Part shown: positions 5,702-7,490 of the stretch, piece by piece
How the letters are laid out: each line of letters starts with the position of its first letter
Numbering within the stretch: position 1 is the first letter of the stretch
DNA from: an uncultured Oscillibacter sp.
GTDB taxonomy: Bacteria > Bacillota > Clostridia > Oscillospirales > Oscillospiraceae
DNA: 7,490 nt
Assembly (NCBI GenBank): GCA_948435975.1
Contig: CAOJHG010000094.1
Coordinates: 1-7,490, forward strand
Direction of reading: 5' to 3'
Translations under genes and position numbers: made by a program
The notes under the pieces: generated by a model
Told to the model about the DNA's origin: nothing
The model's input: only the letters and a program-made list of their open reading frames with translations
The model's database searches: none

Positions 5702-6760
5702 CTAAGAGCGGCGGAAAGCATCCAGGTTTTCCCGGGTGACTTGGCAGTAGGGGAGCCAGACATAGTGCCCATCCACCAAGTTTACTGCATCCGCCGGGTC
5801 TTCACCAGCATAGAGGGCCAATGCCAGATTCAGCATTGCTTGGGCCTGACCCCGGTCGTCGTTGTGGACGGTACCATAGAGCTGCCCTGCGGCTACGGCT
5901 TCCATCGCCGGCGCCGTCGCGTCTACACCTGCAATCAGAGGCCAGTCCTCCAAGGGGCGGTCTGTTTCGCTGAGTGCGTCGATTGCGCCTAGGGCCATGT
6001 CGTCATTATTGGATAAGATGACCTCGATCTGGTCCCCGAATTCCTCCAGCCACCGGGCAATACGGGCAGAGGCTTGGGCGCGGTTCCAATTGGCGGTGTC
6101 CCGGGCCAGGCGTTCGACTTCGACTCCGCCGTCGGTGATGGCCGCGATGGCGTATTCCGTGCGAAGAAGAGAATCCTGGTGTCCGGGTTCGCCCTCCAGC
6201 ATGACATATTGCAGCACGCCGTCTCCATTGCGGTCCCAGCGGCTGTGGTCCTCGTTCCAGGCATCCAGGACAAGCTGGCCTTGCAGGGCGCCGCTCTCCT
6301 GGGCGCTGGCGCCTACGTAGTAGGTCTGGCTCCAGCGCTGGATGTCCTCGTCCACTGGCTGACGGTTGAAGAAAATCAGGGGCACGTTTTCCGCCTCTGC
6401 TTTGTCCACCAGAACTGCCGCCGCCGTCCGGTCTACGATGTTGACACACAGCACGTCGCATCCCCGGGACAGGAAGCGGTCCACCTGGTCCATTTGAGTG
6501 GTCTGATTGCTGCGGCTGTCGGAAATCAGAAGGGTGATTTTCTGCCCGATGCGGCTCTCCTCGTCCTGGGCTAGCTGTTCAAGATGCTGCGCCAGGGCGG
6601 AAATAAAGGTATCATCCTGGGTGTAGAGGGCCACGCCGATGCGGAGGCTGTGATCTGGCCGTTCCCCTCCCCCGCAGGAGACCAGGAGCGTCAGGACCAA
6701 AAGCACAGGAAGCGATTTAAGAAGTGACCGGAAAGAGCAGCTTTTGGTTTTCGGGCGCAT
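5702..6760 (-). CDS. mglB: Glucose/galactose-binding lipoprotein, MglB-like
   Basis: The protein has 352 residues. It binds D-galactose or D-glucose outside the membrane, for an Mgl-type ABC importer or for a sensor. ATG at 6760 follows AGGGGAGG by 6 nt. A lipoprotein signal (basic N-terminus, hydrophobic 17-27, lipobox LVSC with Cys29) anchors it to the membrane. Aligned by eye to E. coli MglB, the sugar contacts appear kept: Asp50, Phe52, Asn107, His194, Asp196, Arg200, Trp225, Asn252, Asp280 and Asn300. The calcium loop DRNGDGVLQ (176-184), with Glu216 as the distant ligand, is also kept. The start overlaps the end of the preceding binding-protein gene by 44 bp, so the two are co-transcribed. 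No mglA or mglC follows; a terminator does. It could therefore serve a transporter encoded elsewhere, or signalling. The family call is firm; the exact role is open. Confidence 0.93.
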   Translation of the reverse strand: MRPKTKSCSFRSLLKSLPVLLVLTLLVSCGGGERPDHSLRIGVALYTQDDTFISALAQHLEQLAQDEESRIGQKITLLISDSRSNQTTQMDQVDRFLSRGCDVLCVNIVDRTAAAVLVDKAEAENVPLIFFNRQPVDEDIQRWSQTYYVGASAQESGALQGQLVLDAWNEDHSRWDRNGDGVLQYVMLEGEPGHQDSLLRTEYAIAAITDGGVEVERLARDTANWNRAQASARIARWLEEFGDQIEVILSNNDDMALGAIDALSETDRPLEDWPLIAGVDATAPAMEAVAAGQLYGTVHNDDRGQAQAMLNLALALYAGEDPADAVNLVDGHYVWLPYCQVTRENLDAFRRS

Positions 6761-7490
6761 AAATATCCTCCCCTCGCACGATGGAAAAGGTCAGCGGCTC
6801 CAGGGCCTGGGGATGTCCCCGGACAGCCTGCACCGCCTGCTGAACCGCCAGGTATCCCGCCGCGTAATCACTCCAGGCAGCCACGGCGGTAATGGTCCCC
6901 CGCTCCAGACAGGAGGTAATCGCGGTGGTGCTCCCCACGCCGTAGAGGGCGAAGGTCTGGTCCTGGGCCTCCTTGACTTCAGCGGCCTGGCGGGTGGCCC
7001 CGGACTCAAAGGCCATCACCCAGCGGGTCCCGTTGTCCTCTGGAATGGCCTGAACCAGCTCTGTGGGGACCCCGGCGGCGTTCAGTGTTTCCAGGGCGGC
7101 CTTCAGCCGGGGCTGGACCTCTGCCGCCGCGCTGCCAGTGTCCAGAAGGAGGACCGTGCCGCTGTCCCAGTCCTCCAGAAGAGCACCAGCCAGGCGGCGG
7201 CCCAGAAGGAGGTTATCGGGGGCTACGGCGTCCGCACCCAGGAACACCAGCGGGCAGGCGGACCCGGCGCGGGCATGGGCGGCGGAAAGCCCGGCAGGAT
7301 CGGCGGGCACGGCAATAAGAGCGTCTGCGCCGCCGTCCACCTCCCGGCGAAGGACTTCCTCCTGCTCTTTGGTGTCGTTTTGTACCGTGAGGGTCAGATA
7401 GCGCAGCTCGGCGCCAAGCTCGTCTGCGGCCTGCTCCATCCCTTGGCGGGCTACGTTCCAATTAGAGCTGTCGGTATCCCGGAGAAGGAC
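6717..7490 (-). CDS. Type I periplasmic-binding-protein domain protein, 5' end outside window
   Basis: The 257 visible residues run in frame to the right edge, so the N-terminus and any signal or anchor are missing. The first visible residues, DTDSSNWNVARQGMEQAADELGA after a short lead, match the first helix of type I (ribose/galactose-like) binding folds. GADALIAVPADPAGL and a closing half with YGVGSTTAITSCLERG and AAWSDYAAGYLAVQQAV support this. The sugar ligands of MglB (GHxD, NND, GVDA) are not seen, so the ligand probably differs. In Clostridia such proteins often sit between a two-component sensor and mglB, acting as the extracytoplasmic sugar sensor, as in XylFII-LytS-YesN systems. Whether a kinase and regulator precede it lies outside this window. 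The 44-bp overlap with mglB shows co-transcription. Confidence 0.85.
   Translation of the reverse strand, partial: VLLRDTDSSNWNVARQGMEQAADELGAELRYLTLTVQNDTKEQEEVLRREVDGGADALIAVPADPAGLSAAHARAGSACPLVFLGADAVAPDNLLLGRRLAGALLEDWDSGTVLLLDTGSAAAEVQPRLKAALETLNAAGVPTELVQAIPEDNGTRWVMAFESGATRQAAEVKEAQDQTFALYGVGSTTAITSCLERGTITAVAAWSDYAAGYLAVQQAVQAVRGHPQALEPLTFSIVRGEDIYAPENQKLLFPVTS

Overview
This 7.5-kb window looks like ordinary chromosome from a Gram-positive anaerobe of the class Clostridia, probably of the Oscillospiraceae type found in gut or rumen. The reasons are GC-rich coding sequence with A-purine-rich Shine-Dalgarno sites, a lipoprotein-type sugar-binding protein, a secreted GH5 cellulase with a CBM2-like domain, a VanY-type D,D-carboxypeptidase, and strong intrinsic terminators. 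The organism assignment is inferred from gene content only. No RNA gene, mobile element, CRISPR array or phage gene was seen.

Layout, left to right. Bases 1-65 may hold the last codons of a plus-strand gene that ends at a bidirectional terminator (66-106). A cytoplasmic HExxH protein with two CxxC pairs, distantly like the SprA-related putative metalloproteases, runs on the minus strand (128-964) behind a near-consensus promoter. Upstream of it, also on the minus strand, is the secreted GH5 endoglucanase (1054-2472). A 226-bp divergent region (2473-2698) then separates it from plus-strand genes: VanY-like carboxypeptidase (2699-3481), glycerol kinase glpK (3586-5091) and a small zinc-ribbon protein (5208-5600) with its own good promoter. 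A second bidirectional terminator (5616-5652) separates these from a minus-strand pair entering from the right edge: a type I periplasmic-binding-protein domain (6717 to the edge, 5' end missing) overlapping by 44 bp a MglB-like glucose/galactose-binding lipoprotein (5702-6760).

The functional theme is carbohydrate capture and sensing (cellulase, sugar-binding proteins, glycerol kinase) mixed with cell-wall trimming. Most genes are recognisable family members. The less ordinary points are: the HExxH/CxxC protein; two LacI/CcpA-type operator-like palindromes placed at the promoters of the cellulase and the HExxH protein; a sugar-binding-protein pair that ends at a terminator with no transporter genes after it; a possible 8-codon leader ORF ahead of the TTG-started vanY-like gene; and a terminator-loop sequence shared by both terminators. 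I did not find convincing evidence of a wholly new system.
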